A stretch of 64,000 bases of DNA from an uncultured Eubacteriales bacterium (GCA_900319695.1 ONPN01000004.1:22979-86978); one strand, 5' to 3'; positions 44,004 to 52,895 are shown, counted from the stretch's first letter. Program-made: numbers and translations. The notes: a model not told the origin generated them from the sequence alone.

Positions 44004-44938
44004 AAGCGGCAAGAAACAAGACCATAGACCTCGGCGTTGAAGAGGGCCGCGCGTATCTCGACCGCTGCCTGCGTCTGGACACGCCCGCCGCTCTCGGGGA
44101 CGTGCTGGACCGCACGATCTGCGGCGACAGCTTCGCGCTTCTGCCGCTGCTGCCCCGTGGCTTTGCCGATCTGCTGATTGTCGATCCGCCCTACAATCTC
44201 TCCAAGGACTTCCACGGCCTGCGCTTTGCCCGCATGGATGACGCGGCATACGCCGCATACACCGCCCGCTGGCTCGATCTCGCCCTGCCGCTGCTCAAAC
44301 CGGACGGCAGCGTCTATGTCTGCTGCGACTGGCGCTCGAGCCTCGTGATCGGGCGGCTCTTGGAGGATCGTCTGACTGTGCGCAGCCGCATCACCTGGCA
44401 GCGCGAGAAGGGCCGGGGCGCGAAAAAGAACTGGAAGAACGCCATGGAGGATATCTGGTTTGCCACCGCATCGGACGACTACTACTTCGACGCCGACGCC
44501 GTAAAGCAGCGCCGCCGCGTCATCGCCCCCTACCGCAGTGACGGCGAGCCCAAGGACTGGGATGAGACGGCGGAGGGCCGCTTCCGCGACACCGCGCCGT
44601 CCAATTTCTGGGACGACATCTCCGTGCCCTACTGGTCTATGCCGGAGAACACCGCCCACCCCACGCAGAAGCCCGAAAAGCTGCTGGCCAAGCTCATTCT
44701 CGCAAGCTGCCCGCCCGGCGGCGTGGTGCTCGACCCCTTCCTCGGCTCCGGCAGCAGCGCGGTCGCCGCGAAAAAGCTGGGGCGGCATTTTGTCGGCGTG
44801 GAGCAAAACGAGCGCTACTGCGTCTGGTGCGAAAAGCGCCTGGAGCTGGCCGGGACGGATCCGCGCATACAGGGCTACACCGACGGCGTCTTCTGGGAGC
44901 GCAACACTCTCGCCTTTCAAAAGCGCGGGAACAAGTAA
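44000..44938 (+). CDS. site-specific DNA methyltransferase (beta-class N4/N6 amino-methyltransferase)
   Basis: A 312-residue DNA methylase. Motif IV is IVDPPYNLSKDF (about residue 56) and comes before motif I, seen as LDPFLGSGSSAVAAKKLGRHFVGVEQ near the C-terminus. That order and the TAHPTQKPEKLLAKLI segment define the beta class, which modifies adenine N6 or cytosine N4. The start is the GTG at 44000, overlapping the PPTase stop. No restriction endonuclease gene is adjacent, so it appears to be an orphan or regulatory methylase. The target sequence cannot be deduced. Confidence 0.9.
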   Translation: MKAARNKTIDLGVEEGRAYLDRCLRLDTPAALGDVLDRTICGDSFALLPLLPRGFADLLIVDPPYNLSKDFHGLRFARMDDAAYAAYTARWLDLALPLLKPDGSVYVCCDWRSSLVIGRLLEDRLTVRSRITWQREKGRGAKKNWKNAMEDIWFATASDDYYFDADAVKQRRRVIAPYRSDGEPKDWDETAEGRFRDTAPSNFWDDISVPYWSMPENTAHPTQKPEKLLAKLILASCPPGGVVLDPFLGSGSSAVAAKKLGRHFVGVEQNERYCVWCEKRLELAGTDPRIQGYTDGVFWERNTLAFQKRGNK

Positions 44939-44942
44939 AGCC

Positions 44943-44983
44943 GTCATTGCGAAACAGTGCGCACACCGGTGCGGCAATCCGTT
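44943..44983. repeat. REP-like palindromic unit
   Basis: CATTGCGAAACAGTGCGCAC followed by ACCGGTGCGGCAATCCG: TTGC/GCAA outer and GTGCGCAC inner symmetry. CAGTGCGCACAC is shared with 6085-6096 and, inverted, with 9972-9983. Confidence 0.55.
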
Positions 44984-45004
44984 TTATTCAAGGAGGCGCA
45001 AGCC

Positions 45005-45739
45005 ATGAAGAAAAACTATCTCGCCCTGTATGACGCCCTGATCGGCGGCGTGACAAGCAGCGCCCCGGTGACCGCTGCCGTCGGCGGGGACTGCTGGGCC
45101 ATGGTCGAGACGGCGGACAGCGCGGGTCTCGGCATGATGACCGAGGGCGCGAGCATCCCGCCCCTGTACCCGGACGGCTTTGCCGGTCTCCCGCTCAGGG
45201 AGGCGGCCAAGGCGGCGGCGGGCTGGAACCTCCGGGAGGCGAGCTTCGGTCTCGCCGCGGCGAACGCCTTCTACAACACGCCGGAGCGCATGGCGAAGCT
45301 CGGCTGCTATGAGCCCATCAAGAACTACCCCACCGTCGGCCTCGATCTCGCGGGGATGACCGTCGGCCTCGTCGGGCACATGCACGGCCCCTCGGAGCTC
45401 TGGGAGCGGGCGCGGCAGGTCTACATCCTCGAGCGCGCGCCGAAGCCCGGCGACTACCCGGATTCCGCCTGCGACTGGTTCCTGCCGCGCTGCGATCTCG
45501 TGCTCATCACGGGCAGCACGCTCATCAACAAGACCCTGCCCCACCTCCTCGCGCTGTGCGAGCATGCGTACACCATCCTGCTCGGCCCCTCTGTGCCGAT
45601 GTGCCCGGCCCTGCTGGACTTCGGGATCGACCGCCTCGCGGGCATGGTCGTCACCGACAGGGCGGGCATGGCGGAGCATGTGCGGCAGAGCGTCCACGGC
45701 TCGCCGTACAAATACGGGCAGAGCTTTCTGATCAAATGA
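45005..45739 (+). CDS. DUF364/DUF4213 family protein
   Basis: A 244-residue cytosolic protein starting MKKNYLALYDALIGGV; the ATG at 45005 follows AAGGAGG. It has an N-terminal DUF4213-like part (to about residue 90, ending NAFYNTPERM) and a C-terminal DUF364 Rossmann-like part: VGLVGHMHGPSELWERA, LVLITGSTLINKTLPHLLA, ILLGPSVPMCPALLDFGID. This family is proposed to act in heavy-metal chelation or corrinoid-related processes, but no function is firmly established. It may be co-transcribed with the methyltransferase across 66 bp containing a REP-like unit. Confidence 0.85.
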   Translation: MKKNYLALYDALIGGVTSSAPVTAAVGGDCWAMVETADSAGLGMMTEGASIPPLYPDGFAGLPLREAAKAAAGWNLREASFGLAAANAFYNTPERMAKLGCYEPIKNYPTVGLDLAGMTVGLVGHMHGPSELWERARQVYILERAPKPGDYPDSACDWFLPRCDLVLITGSTLINKTLPHLLALCEHAYTILLGPSVPMCPALLDFGIDRLAGMVVTDRAGMAEHVRQSVHGSPYKYGQSFLIK

Positions 45740-45774
45740 AAATGGCGGCGGATCGTTTTGATCCGCCGCCATTT
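45740..45774 (+). terminator. terminator after the DUF364 gene
   Basis: AAATGGCGGCGGATC (45740-45754) pairs perfectly with GATCCGCCGCCATTT (45760-45774). Confidence 0.85.
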
Positions 45775-45789
45775 CATACTGTAGGCAAA

Positions 45790-45902
45790 CCCTTGCAAAT
45801 CAAGTTGGACTTGCAAGGGGGATCCGTGAAGGGGGACGGAGAGTCCCCCTTCACGTACAATCCATGCAAAAATGGGAACTTTTTTCGGAAGTTCCCATTT
45901 TT
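45790..45902. repeat. three consecutive perfect hairpins between convergent genes
   Basis: CCCTTGCAA/TTGCAAGGG (45790-45798 with 45811-45819), a 13-bp stem (45825-45837 with 45843-45855) and a 14-bp stem (45868-45881 with 45889-45902). The last has A/T runs on both sides and terminates the minus-strand TPM operon. Confidence 0.8.
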
Positions 45903-45908
45903 GTTCTG

Positions 45909-46733
45909 TTAAAACTTTCCGCTGTGGTGAGAGCCGCCGTGGCTGCCGCTGATGGTCGTGCCGCCGTAGTGGCCGCCGGAGCGGTTTTGCTCGCGGCGTA
46001 TGCGGTGGCTGGTGACGACGCGGTTGACAAACTGATCGCTCTGCACGCGCAGATTCACGCCGCCCTTCGGCACATAGCCGGAGGCGCGGGTCTGCTCGAC
46101 GGCGGTCTTCATCTGCTTTTTCATGCCGCCGACCGTTGCGCCGCCCGTGACGAGACCGACGATCAGACAGATGAACAGCTCAATCACGCCAAAATGCTCT
46201 TCCGGTTCATCGGAAATCCACTGATCCACCGGCTCGCCGTTTTTGGCACGGCGCATCAGCTCCCCGCTGTTCCTGACAAAGTCGCGGAAGCCGCCCGCCC
46301 AATCGTCACGGCGGAAGTTGTCGAGAAAGCTGTCGGCAAGCTGCTCCTTGCCATAGTCGGTAAAGGCGTAGTTGCCGAAGTCGCCGTGGGCGTAGATGTC
46401 ATAATCGCGGTCATCCATGCTCATGCCCAGGATCACGCCGTTTTCCGACTCGCCCCGGCCGAGGCCATAGCTGTGGAAAACCTCCTCGGTGAAGGTCTCG
46501 ATATTGCCGTTGACAAACTCCCGATAGTCGCCGACGATCACAATGTACACGCCGCAGTCATACTGCTCGGAAAGCTGCGCCGCCTCGTCGCTGAGGCTCT
46601 GCCGCTCGTAGTCGGACAGGAGCCCCGCATAGTCGCTCACGTAATCAAGCTGCGCCTCGGCGTGGGCGGAGACGGTCAAACAGCACAGCACCGAGAGCAG
46701 GAGCAGCAGGGAGATCCATGCTTTTTTCTTCAT
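45909..46733 (-). CDS. TPM-domain membrane protein (YdjH-like)
   Basis: A 274-residue protein starting MKKKAWISLLLLLSVLCCL, with GGGAGGGAG before the ATG. A signal peptide is followed by a TPM domain (about residues 28-170): YVSDYAGLLSDYERQSLSDEAAQL, then GVYIVIVGD and ENGVILGMSMDDRDY. A TM segment (about residues 188-208, LFICLIVGLVTGGATVGG) follows, with a Gly/His/Ser-rich tail GGSHHSGKF. With the adjacent zinc-ribbon and SPFH proteins it matches the arrangement of Bacillus YdjG-YdjH-YdjI, a membrane-associated module linked to the PspA stress response. No pspA is adjacent. Confidence 0.85.
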   Translation of the reverse strand: MKKKAWISLLLLLSVLCCLTVSAHAEAQLDYVSDYAGLLSDYERQSLSDEAAQLSEQYDCGVYIVIVGDYREFVNGNIETFTEEVFHSYGLGRGESENGVILGMSMDDRDYDIYAHGDFGNYAFTDYGKEQLADSFLDNFRRDDWAGGFRDFVRNSGELMRRAKNGEPVDQWISDEPEEHFGVIELFICLIVGLVTGGATVGGMKKQMKTAVEQTRASGYVPKGGVNLRVQSDQFVNRVVTSHRIRREQNRSGGHYGGTTISGSHGGSHHSGKF

Positions 46734-46747
46734 GCGCGCTCCCTCCC

Positions 46748-47836
46748 TCAGTTCATGAACAGAGCCATCAGCACGGACAGCACCGCCGTCACCCCGGCCG
46801 ATACGCCCGCGAACCAGGCCAGCGCCCTGCCGCTTGAGACGGGCAGATCGCCGATGAGCTTGCCGGTCTGACCGTTCATCGCGAACAGATAGTTCTTGCC
46901 CGCCCAGCGGGTCGAGAGCATCCACACCGGCAGCAGGGCATAAATCGGCTTGCCCCGGCGCACGCTCACATGCTTCTCGGTGGGGGACACGCTGGTGTAG
47001 CCGCCGACAGTCTGGGCCATGAGGTCGGCCGCGGTGTTCTGGGCGCGCGTCTCGGCGCGTTCGGAGCAGGCGTCGGGCCCCTGATCGTACTTGTCCGCCA
47101 GAAAGCCCGGCAGGTAGGCGGTGGAGAAGGGCTTGAGCTCGTCGTAATCGTAGGGCTCGATCGCGTCCATGTGCGCGTCCGGCATTTTTTTGGAGGCGTC
47201 CACCGGAATTTTTTCAAAGCGCACGGTCCCGGCCCGGTGGACGTTGTAGTATTCCGTGGTCGTGGTGACGGTATCGCCGAGGGTCACGCTGGTGGTGCGC
47301 GTGGCCTGGAAACTCATGTCCGCCTCCGCTGTGCCGTCATAGAGCCAGAAGGGGACGTAGACCCCCTTGATCTCCTCGATGTGGTTTTCTCTCGAGAAAG
47401 CCTTCGGCAGCAGGGGCTTGCCCTGGTAATACTTTTTCAGCGCCGCCTTGGCCTCCTCCTTTCCCAGCTTAAAGGGGATGACGTAATCGGGCTTGAGCAT
47501 GTCGCTGAGCTGGCCCGGCACGATGGAGGGGTTGCCGCAGTAGGGGCAGGAGGTCGCGGCGGTGCTCTCGTCACAGATGAGCTCCGCCCCGCAGCTCGGG
47601 CAGTTGTAGGCTTTCAGGCCCTGTGCCTGCGCCCAGTTGCTCTCGCCGCCCTGCTCTTCCTTTGCCTGGGCTGTCGCCTGGGCTGCGGCTTCGTCTTTTT
47701 CCTTGTACAGCGCCTCGATCTCCTGCACGCTGAAGCTGCTGCCGCAGTAGTCGCACTGGAGCTTGCCGGACTTGCCGTCAAAGTGCAGCGGTCCGGTACA
47801 CGCCGGGCACTGATAGTTGCTGATCTGCTCTGCCAT
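46748..47836 (-). CDS. zinc-ribbon membrane protein (YdjG-like)
   Basis: A 362-residue protein starting MAEQISNYQCPACTGPLHFDGK; the ATG follows GAGGTGA. Two zinc ribbons are visible: CPAC...CDYC (residues 10-33) and CPSC...CPYC (about residues 80-100). A middle domain (KGVYVPFWLYDG...) follows, with two or so C-terminal TM segments near residues 310-360. It sits between the SPFH and TPM genes (14 bp to the latter). It is probably the membrane adaptor recruiting the SPFH protein, as inferred for YdjG. Confidence 0.82.
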   Translation of the reverse strand: MAEQISNYQCPACTGPLHFDGKSGKLQCDYCGSSFSVQEIEALYKEKDEAAAQATAQAKEEQGGESNWAQAQGLKAYNCPSCGAELICDESTAATSCPYCGNPSIVPGQLSDMLKPDYVIPFKLGKEEAKAALKKYYQGKPLLPKAFSRENHIEEIKGVYVPFWLYDGTAEADMSFQATRTTSVTLGDTVTTTTEYYNVHRAGTVRFEKIPVDASKKMPDAHMDAIEPYDYDELKPFSTAYLPGFLADKYDQGPDACSERAETRAQNTAADLMAQTVGGYTSVSPTEKHVSVRRGKPIYALLPVWMLSTRWAGKNYLFAMNGQTGKLIGDLPVSSGRALAWFAGVSAGVTAVLSVLMALFMN

Positions 47837-47876
47837 GGACTTCACCTCGCTTTTGACGCTCAGGACGACAAGCTGT

Positions 47877-49190
47877 TTACTTTACGATGTCTTCCGCGGT
47901 GAAGGGGTCGCCGCACTCGGGGCAGAATTTCGGCGGATGGGCGGGGTCCTCGGGCTCCCAGCCGCACTTGTCGCACTTATAGACCAGCGCCCCGGCGGGC
48001 TTCTTTGCGCCGCACTCGGCACAGAACTTGCCCTTGTTCACTGCGCCGCAGCTCGGGCAGGTCCAGCCGTCCTCGGGCTTTTTGGTGCCGCATTCGGTGC
48101 AGAACTTGCCGGTGGCCTGTTTGCCGCAGGTCGGGCAGGTCCAGGAATCGCCCTTCGGGGCGGCGGGAGCGGAAGCCGTCGGCTGGGCGCTGCCCATGCC
48201 GTAGAGATTTGCCGCGTTGAAGCCGCCGGCCTGGCCCGCCATGTTCATGCCCATGAAGCCGACCGCCGCGCCGCCGGCGTTCTTGGCCGCGTCCTGCATG
48301 GCCGCCGCCTGCGCGCCGACAAGGTGGGCCGCTGCCATGGTGGGATCGCGGAAGGCCGCGTTGCGCTGCAGCTCCTTGAGCATCTTCTCGTCTTCCTCGC
48401 TCGCCTTGACGCTGGATACGCCGAAGGAGACGATCTCAAGGCCGCGCAGGTCGCGCCACTTGGCGGACAGGACGTCGTTGAGAGCGTCTGCGATCTCGAC
48501 GGTATGTCCGGGCAGGCTGGAGTAGCGGATGCCCATGTCGGAGATTTTCGCAAAGGCGGGCTGCAGGGCGGTCAGCAGTTCGGTCTTGAGCTGGTTGTCG
48601 ATCCTGTCGCGGGTGTAGGGCTCGTTGACGTTGCCGCAGACGTTGGTGTAGAACAGGATGGGGTTGCAGACGCGGTAGGAATACTCGCCGAAGCAGCGGA
48701 TGCCGATGTCGATGTCGATGCCGGCGCGCTGGTCCACCACGCGGAAGGGGACGGGAGAGGGCGTGCCGTACTTGTTGCCCACCAGTTCCTTGGTGTTGAA
48801 GTAGTAAACGCGCTGCTCCTTGGGGATCTCGCCGCCGAAGGTGAAGCGCTTGCCGATGGCTTTGAACACGTCGCCGATGCCGTCGCCCAGGCTGCCCGCG
48901 AAGATGGAGGGCTCGCTGGAGGCGTCATACCGGAACTCGCCCGGCTCGGCGCAGAGCTCGGCGATCTTGCCCTGGTCGACGATGATCATGCACTGACCGT
49001 CGGCCACGGCGATGACGGAGCCGTTGGAGATGACGTTGTCGCTGCCCTTGTTGGAGCCGCGGCCGCTCTGCCGCTTCTGGCCGCGCACGACCAGCACGTC
49101 GCTGTCAAGCGCATCGCAGTAGAAATACTCCTTCCACTGATCGGCGAGCACGCCGCCGACAGAACCCAAGGCTGCTTTGATAAGACCCAT
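47877..49190 (-). CDS. SPFH-domain protein with C-terminal zinc ribbons (YdjI-like)
   Basis: A 437-residue protein. An SPFH/band-7-like domain (about residues 1-290; VIAVADGQCMIIVDQGKIAE, ELVGNKYGTPSPVPF, IVSFGVSSVKASEEDEKML) is followed by an Ala/Gly/Met-rich linker and three zinc ribbons (CPTCGK...CTECG, CPSCG...CAECG, CDKCG...CPECG). It is of the type once annotated virion core protein and now grouped with bacterial flotillin-like YdjI. It probably forms oligomeric membrane-associated assemblies and is the first gene of the three-gene operon. No convincing -35 was found upstream, although TATACT/TATAAG elements lie near 49250. Confidence 0.87.
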   Translation of the reverse strand: MGLIKAALGSVGGVLADQWKEYFYCDALDSDVLVVRGQKRQSGRGSNKGSDNVISNGSVIAVADGQCMIIVDQGKIAELCAEPGEFRYDASSEPSIFAGSLGDGIGDVFKAIGKRFTFGGEIPKEQRVYYFNTKELVGNKYGTPSPVPFRVVDQRAGIDIDIGIRCFGEYSYRVCNPILFYTNVCGNVNEPYTRDRIDNQLKTELLTALQPAFAKISDMGIRYSSLPGHTVEIADALNDVLSAKWRDLRGLEIVSFGVSSVKASEEDEKMLKELQRNAAFRDPTMAAAHLVGAQAAAMQDAAKNAGGAAVGFMGMNMAGQAGGFNAANLYGMGSAQPTASAPAAPKGDSWTCPTCGKQATGKFCTECGTKKPEDGWTCPSCGAVNKGKFCAECGAKKPAGALVYKCDKCGWEPEDPAHPPKFCPECGDPFTAEDIVK

Positions 49191-49386
49191 GATATGTATC
49201 TCCTTTCACATTTCCGGACAAAGCCCGGGGAATTGTACAAAATTATCCTTATACAGTATAACAGGGTGTCTCGGAAAAATCCACAGGAAAGTGTGAATAC
49301 AGCAGGAACAAAGTGCCCCCGCGCGGCGTCAAAACAAAAGCCGAACGGGGTTTGCAAAATATTCACGCTTTACCCCGCAATTTCAG

Positions 49387-49415
49387 TTGAAAAAGCAGGA
49401 AAGGCGTACTATAAT
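49387..49415 (+). promoter_or_regulatory. sigma-A promoter for the Sel1 lipoprotein
   Basis: TTGAAA (49387-49392), 17 bp, perfect TATAAT (49410-49415). The rest of the divergent region 49191-49386 shows nothing else definite. Confidence 0.8.
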
Positions 49416-49465
49416 AGCAAAGTTACTGAATAAGCAAGCTCTTATATTGGAAGGAGATCAATCAT

Positions 49466-50647
49466 ATGAAAAGAACCGTTGCAGCAATCCTGCTGCTCGC
49501 CCTGGCGCTGACGCTGTGCGCCTGCGGCAAAAAAACCGAACCGAAGCCCGTCGAGACCCCCGCGCCCGCGCCGGTCGAGACCGTCAATCCCGCCGAGGAG
49601 GCCGCTGAAAGAGCCAAGGCCATCGCGGACGAGGCCATCGCCCTCTACAACAGCGGCGACTATGCCGCGGCCTTTGAAAAGGCCAACACCGCCGCCGACA
49701 GCTCCGATCCCGCCATTGCGGCCATCCTGGGCAGAGCTTATTACCTCGGTCTCGGCGTCGACGCGAACAGTGCCAAGGCTCTCGGCTACCTGGAGACCGC
49801 ATCGAAGGGCGGCTACTCCATCGCCTCCTACCTGCTGGCCGACGCCGTTGAGCAGGGCAAGGGCATGCGCATGGACGAAGCCGAGGCCGCGCGCCGCTAC
49901 ATCAAGTTCGTCGCCGCGGCGGACGATGCCGACCCCTCCTCCTTTGACTATGGCGCTGCCATGGCCAGTCTGAGCGACTGCTTTGCCAAGGGCAAGGGCG
50001 TTGAGAAGAAGTTTGAGCTCGCCCTGGACGCCGCGAACAAGGCCGCCGCGTGCAACAACCTCAGCCCCTTTGAGCTGATGGCTCTGGGTGATTTCTACAA
50101 CGCCCCCATGCCGAACCCCGTCAGCAAGACCGCCGATGAGGCCGGTACCCTGACCGTGGAGACGGCCCGCAAGGTCGACGCCGAGAAAGCGGAGAAGCTC
50201 TATGTCCTCGCCGTGCCCGGCTTGCAGAAGCTCATGTCGGAGGGCAACGCCGACGCCATGAAGCTCCTTGGCGACCTCTACCTTGACGGCAAGGGCGGCC
50301 TGGAGCAGGATTACGCCAAGGCCATGGAGTACTATCTCAAGGCCGCCGAAGAGGGAAATGCCGACGCGCAGGCTCAGCTCGGCTACATGTATCAGAACGC
50401 GCTCGGCGTCCCGGCAGACTATGCCAAGGCCATGGAGTGGAACAACCGCGCCGCCCAGCAGGGCAACGCCCAGGGCCAGGCCCAGATCGGCTATCTGTAT
50501 CAGAACGGTCTCGGCGTGACGCAGAACCTGGATGAGGCCGGTCGCTGGTACACCCGCGCCAAGGAGAGCGGCAGCGAATGGGCCGCCGCCAAGCTCGAGG
50601 AGACCGAGGCCACGAATCCCCACGCCTCCTTTGAAGCCCACGCTTGA
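49466..50647 (+). CDS. Sel1-repeat lipoprotein
   Basis: A 393-residue lipoprotein: signal MKRTVAAILLLALALTLCAC with lipobox cysteine at about residue 20, then a Pro/Glu linker. Sel1/TPR-like repeats follow (AAILGRAYYLGLGVDANSAKALGYL near residue 90; AMKLLGDLYLDGKGGLEQDYAKAMEY, AQAQLGYMYQNALGVPADYAKAMEW and GQAQIGYLYQNGLGVTQNLDEAGRW near residues 270-380). Such solenoids mediate protein contacts on the outer face of the membrane. It is monocistronic, with GGAAGGAG before the ATG. Confidence 0.9.
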   Translation: MKRTVAAILLLALALTLCACGKKTEPKPVETPAPAPVETVNPAEEAAERAKAIADEAIALYNSGDYAAAFEKANTAADSSDPAIAAILGRAYYLGLGVDANSAKALGYLETASKGGYSIASYLLADAVEQGKGMRMDEAEAARRYIKFVAAADDADPSSFDYGAAMASLSDCFAKGKGVEKKFELALDAANKAAACNNLSPFELMALGDFYNAPMPNPVSKTADEAGTLTVETARKVDAEKAEKLYVLAVPGLQKLMSEGNADAMKLLGDLYLDGKGGLEQDYAKAMEYYLKAAEEGNADAQAQLGYMYQNALGVPADYAKAMEWNNRAAQQGNAQGQAQIGYLYQNGLGVTQNLDEAGRWYTRAKESGSEWAAAKLEETEATNPHASFEAHA

Positions 50648-50811
50648 TACTATCCCCTGACAGAAACCTGACAGTCCTTCCGCCAAAATTTGCGCCATGC
50701 TGCGTTGAAGCCCTTGACCATATATCTCCATTATGCTCTGCGGGCTTCGCCTTGCCTGACACAAATTTTGCTTGGAATTCCTTGTCTGCTTTCTATCAGG
50801 GAATAGTATGA
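50646..50811. repeat. 166-bp MITE-like inverted repeat
   Basis: Arms of about 50 nt (50646-50700 and 50759-50811) are complementary with mismatches: left GATACTATCCCCTGACAGAA against the reverse of right, CATACTATTCCCTGATAGAA, plus AAAATTTG/CAAATTTT. GAAGCCC/GGGCTTC forms an inner stem. It begins at the Sel1 stop codon. No coding capacity. Confidence 0.7.
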
Positions 50812-50816
50812 GTTAA

Positions 50817-50882
50817 AAATACGCCTTACTCGTCACCACGGCACAAACGCCGCGGATCGAAGAGTAAGGCGTATTTCTTTTT
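50817..50882. terminator. terminator between convergent Sel1 and GT-C-like genes
   Basis: A 15-bp stem (50817-50831 with 50862-50876), an inner CGGC/GCCG hairpin and a T-run to 50882. Confidence 0.8.
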
Positions 50883-50923
50883 TGCGGCCGAGCTTTTCCC
50901 GAAAACCGGGGGGCTATGCGGTA

Positions 50924-52801
50924 TTATCCGACGACACAGTTGAGCGTGCCGCTGTCCTTGTCCACCTTCCACAGCGTCGCCGTACTCCCCTGCTCGAGGG
51001 TTCCGCTGAACAGATGCGCGTAGTTATCCGTAAAATAATCGTCCATTGCCATGACAACCACATAGTCATAATCTGAAACCAGCAGCGCCCGCCACTCGTC
51101 GGGCGTTGTTTTCATATATCCCTCCTGCTCCAGCTCTTCTTCCCCGAGCTGCCAGGTCTGCGGGACATAATTTGGACGGAGAACATAGTGCATCAGGAGC
51201 ATGTCGTAGCTTCGCCGGTCCTGCGTTACCAGAAAAACGCGCGATGGCTCCTCTTCGGCGTGGGCAAGGAAGTATTCCTCCACCGCTGCCGATCTTACTC
51301 GGGCAGACTGGGAACGATGGGCTTCAAAGCGCGTCAGCAGGGACAGGACGCCCACCGGGTTATTCCCGTACAGGAGCGCGCAGGCCAGCAGCAGCGCACA
51401 GAAGCCGCGCCGGATGCGCTCCGTCCCCGGCTCCCAGGCAAGATAGATCGCAGCCAGCAGAACCAGCAGCCAGAGAAAGCAGCAGACGATCGCGGCGTAG
51501 CGCAGGAGACTTGCGTATTGCTCAGCCGCCTCCTGCGTGAAGGAGAAGCAGTAAGTCAGGCACAGCCCGTACAGATACACCGGGAAAACCAGCGCCGTCG
51601 AGCCGAGCAGCAGCGCGCTGTCGCGGCCCGAAAATATACCGCGGCGCCGCAGAAAGCGGCACAGCAGCGCCAGCGCGGCGAACATACCAAGGATGAGCAG
51701 CAGCATCGGGACTCCCCTGAATGCGCACTTGTTGAGCTCCGTCCAGAATCCGTCGTAGACAGCCTGGCGGTAGGAGCTGTCCCGATGCGCCACCAGCGCG
51801 AGCAGATCCGAGACGCCCAGCTTAGTGGAAAAGGAAGCCCTGGCCCCGCCAAGGGCGCATTTGAGTTTCCACAGTGCTGCCGGAATGAGCGTCGACAGGG
51901 CGATGTACACCGCGTATTTTATTCGGGCGGGTGTCTTTGCCTCCATGCCGAAGCGTATGGCGGCTGTCACAGCCAGCAGCACGGCAAACAGCAGTCCGAC
52001 CGACTTCATCAGCACCAGCAGCGCACAGGCGCAGCAGAGATACAGCGTCTGCAGCCGCGGGCTGTCAAAGGGGTTCAGGAACAGGGCGGCCATCCCGCAG
52101 CCCAGGAGGATTGAGAGCGCCGTGTCGGCCATCAGACCCGTGTAAACGTCCAGAAACGCACACGGCGAAAACACGACGGCAATAACGGCCAGGACGCCGA
52201 GAGCACGCTTCTTTGCAAGGGGACGTGTGAAGAAGGGCAGCAGAAACGCAAAGGTCAAAATCAGGTGCGCGACATACAGGATATCCTCCCGATAGCCGTC
52301 TCCCGGGAAGATCAGATTATACAGCGCCTCGAACAGATACAGCATCAGCGTGTCTGCCGGCGGGTACTGCGGATGCAGGGCGTTTGCGGCGGGATAGACG
52401 CCGAATTTTCCCGTCTGGATCAAGACCTTGACGGCGTCTCCCCAATGGGAGAGCTCGTCGTAGCCGCAGATCATCTTTCTGTAATTGATGTACGCAAAGA
52501 AGGCGGCCATGACCAGAAAAGCAAAAAAGGCCGGAGTAAAAAAGGCTCTCATCTGCCGCCGTCTCTGCTCCGCTCCGCGCGGAAGCAGCGCCGCCGCCCA
52601 GAAGCCCAGGGTCAGGGCGCAGACGAGCCAGAAGCCCACACGAACCAGGTCAAGCAGGCCGCACACGAACAGAACAAGGATCAAACCCGTGCAGACGCAG
52701 GGAAAGCTCTGCTCAAAACGAACCGAGCGCCCGGCCAGCGCGGCGCTGCCGGAAAAGAGCAGCAGGAAGATCAGCCCCAGGAAAAGGCAGAAATGAAGCA
52801 T
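50924..52801 (-). CDS. polytopic membrane protein, GT-C glycosyltransferase-like
   Basis: A 625-residue protein with about 12-13 hydrophobic segments and a soluble C-terminal part (about residues 500-625). After TM 3 an extracytoplasmic loop carries an acidic motif, GYDELSHWGDAVKVLIQTG (about residues 112-130), followed by HPQYPPADTLMLYLFE. This is the layout of GT-C enzymes, which use lipid-phosphate sugars and keep catalytic acids in the first large outer loop. It has no recognisable family signature beyond that and may be a wall- or exopolysaccharide glycosyltransferase. It lies where rimM-trmD often follow khpA. AGGTGG precedes the ATG. Confidence 0.6.
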   Translation of the reverse strand: MLHFCLFLGLIFLLLFSGSAALAGRSVRFEQSFPCVCTGLILVLFVCGLLDLVRVGFWLVCALTLGFWAAALLPRGAEQRRRQMRAFFTPAFFAFLVMAAFFAYINYRKMICGYDELSHWGDAVKVLIQTGKFGVYPAANALHPQYPPADTLMLYLFEALYNLIFPGDGYREDILYVAHLILTFAFLLPFFTRPLAKKRALGVLAVIAVVFSPCAFLDVYTGLMADTALSILLGCGMAALFLNPFDSPRLQTLYLCCACALLVLMKSVGLLFAVLLAVTAAIRFGMEAKTPARIKYAVYIALSTLIPAALWKLKCALGGARASFSTKLGVSDLLALVAHRDSSYRQAVYDGFWTELNKCAFRGVPMLLLILGMFAALALLCRFLRRRGIFSGRDSALLLGSTALVFPVYLYGLCLTYCFSFTQEAAEQYASLLRYAAIVCCFLWLLVLLAAIYLAWEPGTERIRRGFCALLLACALLYGNNPVGVLSLLTRFEAHRSQSARVRSAAVEEYFLAHAEEEPSRVFLVTQDRRSYDMLLMHYVLRPNYVPQTWQLGEEELEQEGYMKTTPDEWRALLVSDYDYVVVMAMDDYFTDNYAHLFSGTLEQGSTATLWKVDKDSGTLNCVVG

Positions 52802-52865
52802 TATGAACCCACCTATTCAAAAGTGCCCCCAGGTGGGGCGCGCAAATATCTGCAAATAGCACTTT

Positions 52866-52885
52866 CCCCCGGCTTTCGCCGGGGG
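52866..52885 (-). terminator. hairpin after khpA
   Basis: CCCCCGGC (52866-52873) pairs with GCCGGGGG (52878-52885), immediately downstream of the rpsP-khpA genes on the minus strand. There is no long U-run. Confidence 0.6.
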
Positions 52886-52895
52886 AGGGAGACGA

